Assembly (NCBI GenBank): GCA_027605045.1
Contig: JAQFWX010000179.1
Coordinates: 1-64,000, forward strand
DNA length: 64,000 nucleotides
DNA from: Phallus indusiatus
Lineage: Eukaryota; Basidiomycota; Agaricomycetes; Phallales; Phallaceae
Direction: 5' to 3'
The notes below the pieces were generated by a model. The model was not told where the DNA came from, ran no database searches, and saw only the letters and a list, made by a program, of their open reading frames with translations. Both the position numbers and the translations under genes were made by a program. Shown here piece after piece: positions 63,685 to 64,000 of this stretch (position 1 is its first letter; the number at the start of each line of letters is the position of its first letter).

Positions 63685-64000
63685 TGTGAATAGTTCCAGG
63701 TTTGCGTCTGTGGCAAAAGTCGTGTTCGCGTCTGGCGAGTGAAACTATATGGCGTGTGGGTATGGGAGGTGGTGGTGAATGTGTCGTGTGCGGGTAGAAG
63801 GTAAAGTAGGCGTCGTCCCTCAGTTGGATGGATAGAAAGAATTATGCGAAAGTGGTTGGAGGAGAAGAAGTAGGATACTGAGGGAGACGAGAAGGAGAAG
63901 AGCACCGCGAAGGGGAGCACAAAGCTGAGAGAGATGGGGGACATATATAATATAACATGTATTATATAAACACTCATACTGTGTGCAATCGCGGCCTAGA
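63685..64000. other. Upstream flank of the FYVE gene
   Basis: About 315 bp of presumed 5' UTR and promoter of the FYVE gene. A 102-codon minus frame (63669-63977) has a hydrophobic start and overlaps the FYVE start codon in another frame; I treat it as chance or at most an upstream ORF. Confidence 0.45.

Overview
The window is nuclear DNA from a filamentous basidiomycete, most likely a mushroom-forming Agaricomycete. Almost every gene is split by many short GT-AG introns of about 45-65 nt, genes lie close together on both strands, and several families are typical of that group: a Crinkler-like nuclease-kinase protein, lineage-specific kinase-like proteins, a type-B carboxylesterase and an intradiol dioxygenase. 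No ribosomal RNA, tRNA, CRISPR array or intact transposon was found. All calls come from reading the sequence and manual intron joining; no database search was run.

Layout. 1-2328 holds nothing recognisable. 2329-9301 carries a branched-chain aminotransferase (-), an ArfGAP (+) and a leukotriene-A4-hydrolase-type aminopeptidase (-). 9302-12028 is mostly empty. 12029-27658 is a compact housekeeping block: F-box protein, hydroxyquinol/catechol-type dioxygenase, GET2-like receptor subunit, mitochondrial ribosomal protein mL61-like, the splicing helicase PRP16, a Sel1-repeat protein, a MEI4-like meiotic protein, NAA38 and DPM1. Two pairs (mL61/PRP16 and NAA38/DPM1) are head-to-head with about 80-130 bp between start codons.

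28325-47146 looks accessory. It holds two tandem paralogous methyltransferases with an unusual C-terminal half, then a kinase-rich stretch: a kinase-like gene (-), an orphan CK1-type last exon, a Crinkler-header + PD-(D/E)xK-like + kinase protein, the conserved chromatin gene VPS72/YL1 (-), a broken inverted copy of the first kinase-like gene's 3' end, a secreted carboxylesterase, a frameshifted relic of another family with a diverged repeat beside it, and an intact Ser/Thr kinase with a GC-AG intron. A DUF427 protein and a doubtful small gene follow.

49963-62111 is about 12 kb with no gene I can support, only short unrecognised ORFs and microsatellites. The window closes with a FYVE zinc-finger protein (-).

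The genes do not form one pathway. The housekeeping block covers splicing, ER protein insertion, ER glycosylation and N-terminal acetylation. The strongest candidates for something new are the Crinkler-like gene with the kinase relics around it, and the methyltransferase pair. MT2 and the first kinase-like gene each contain a stopless intron whose length is a multiple of three, so an ORF-only annotation would wrongly read through them.
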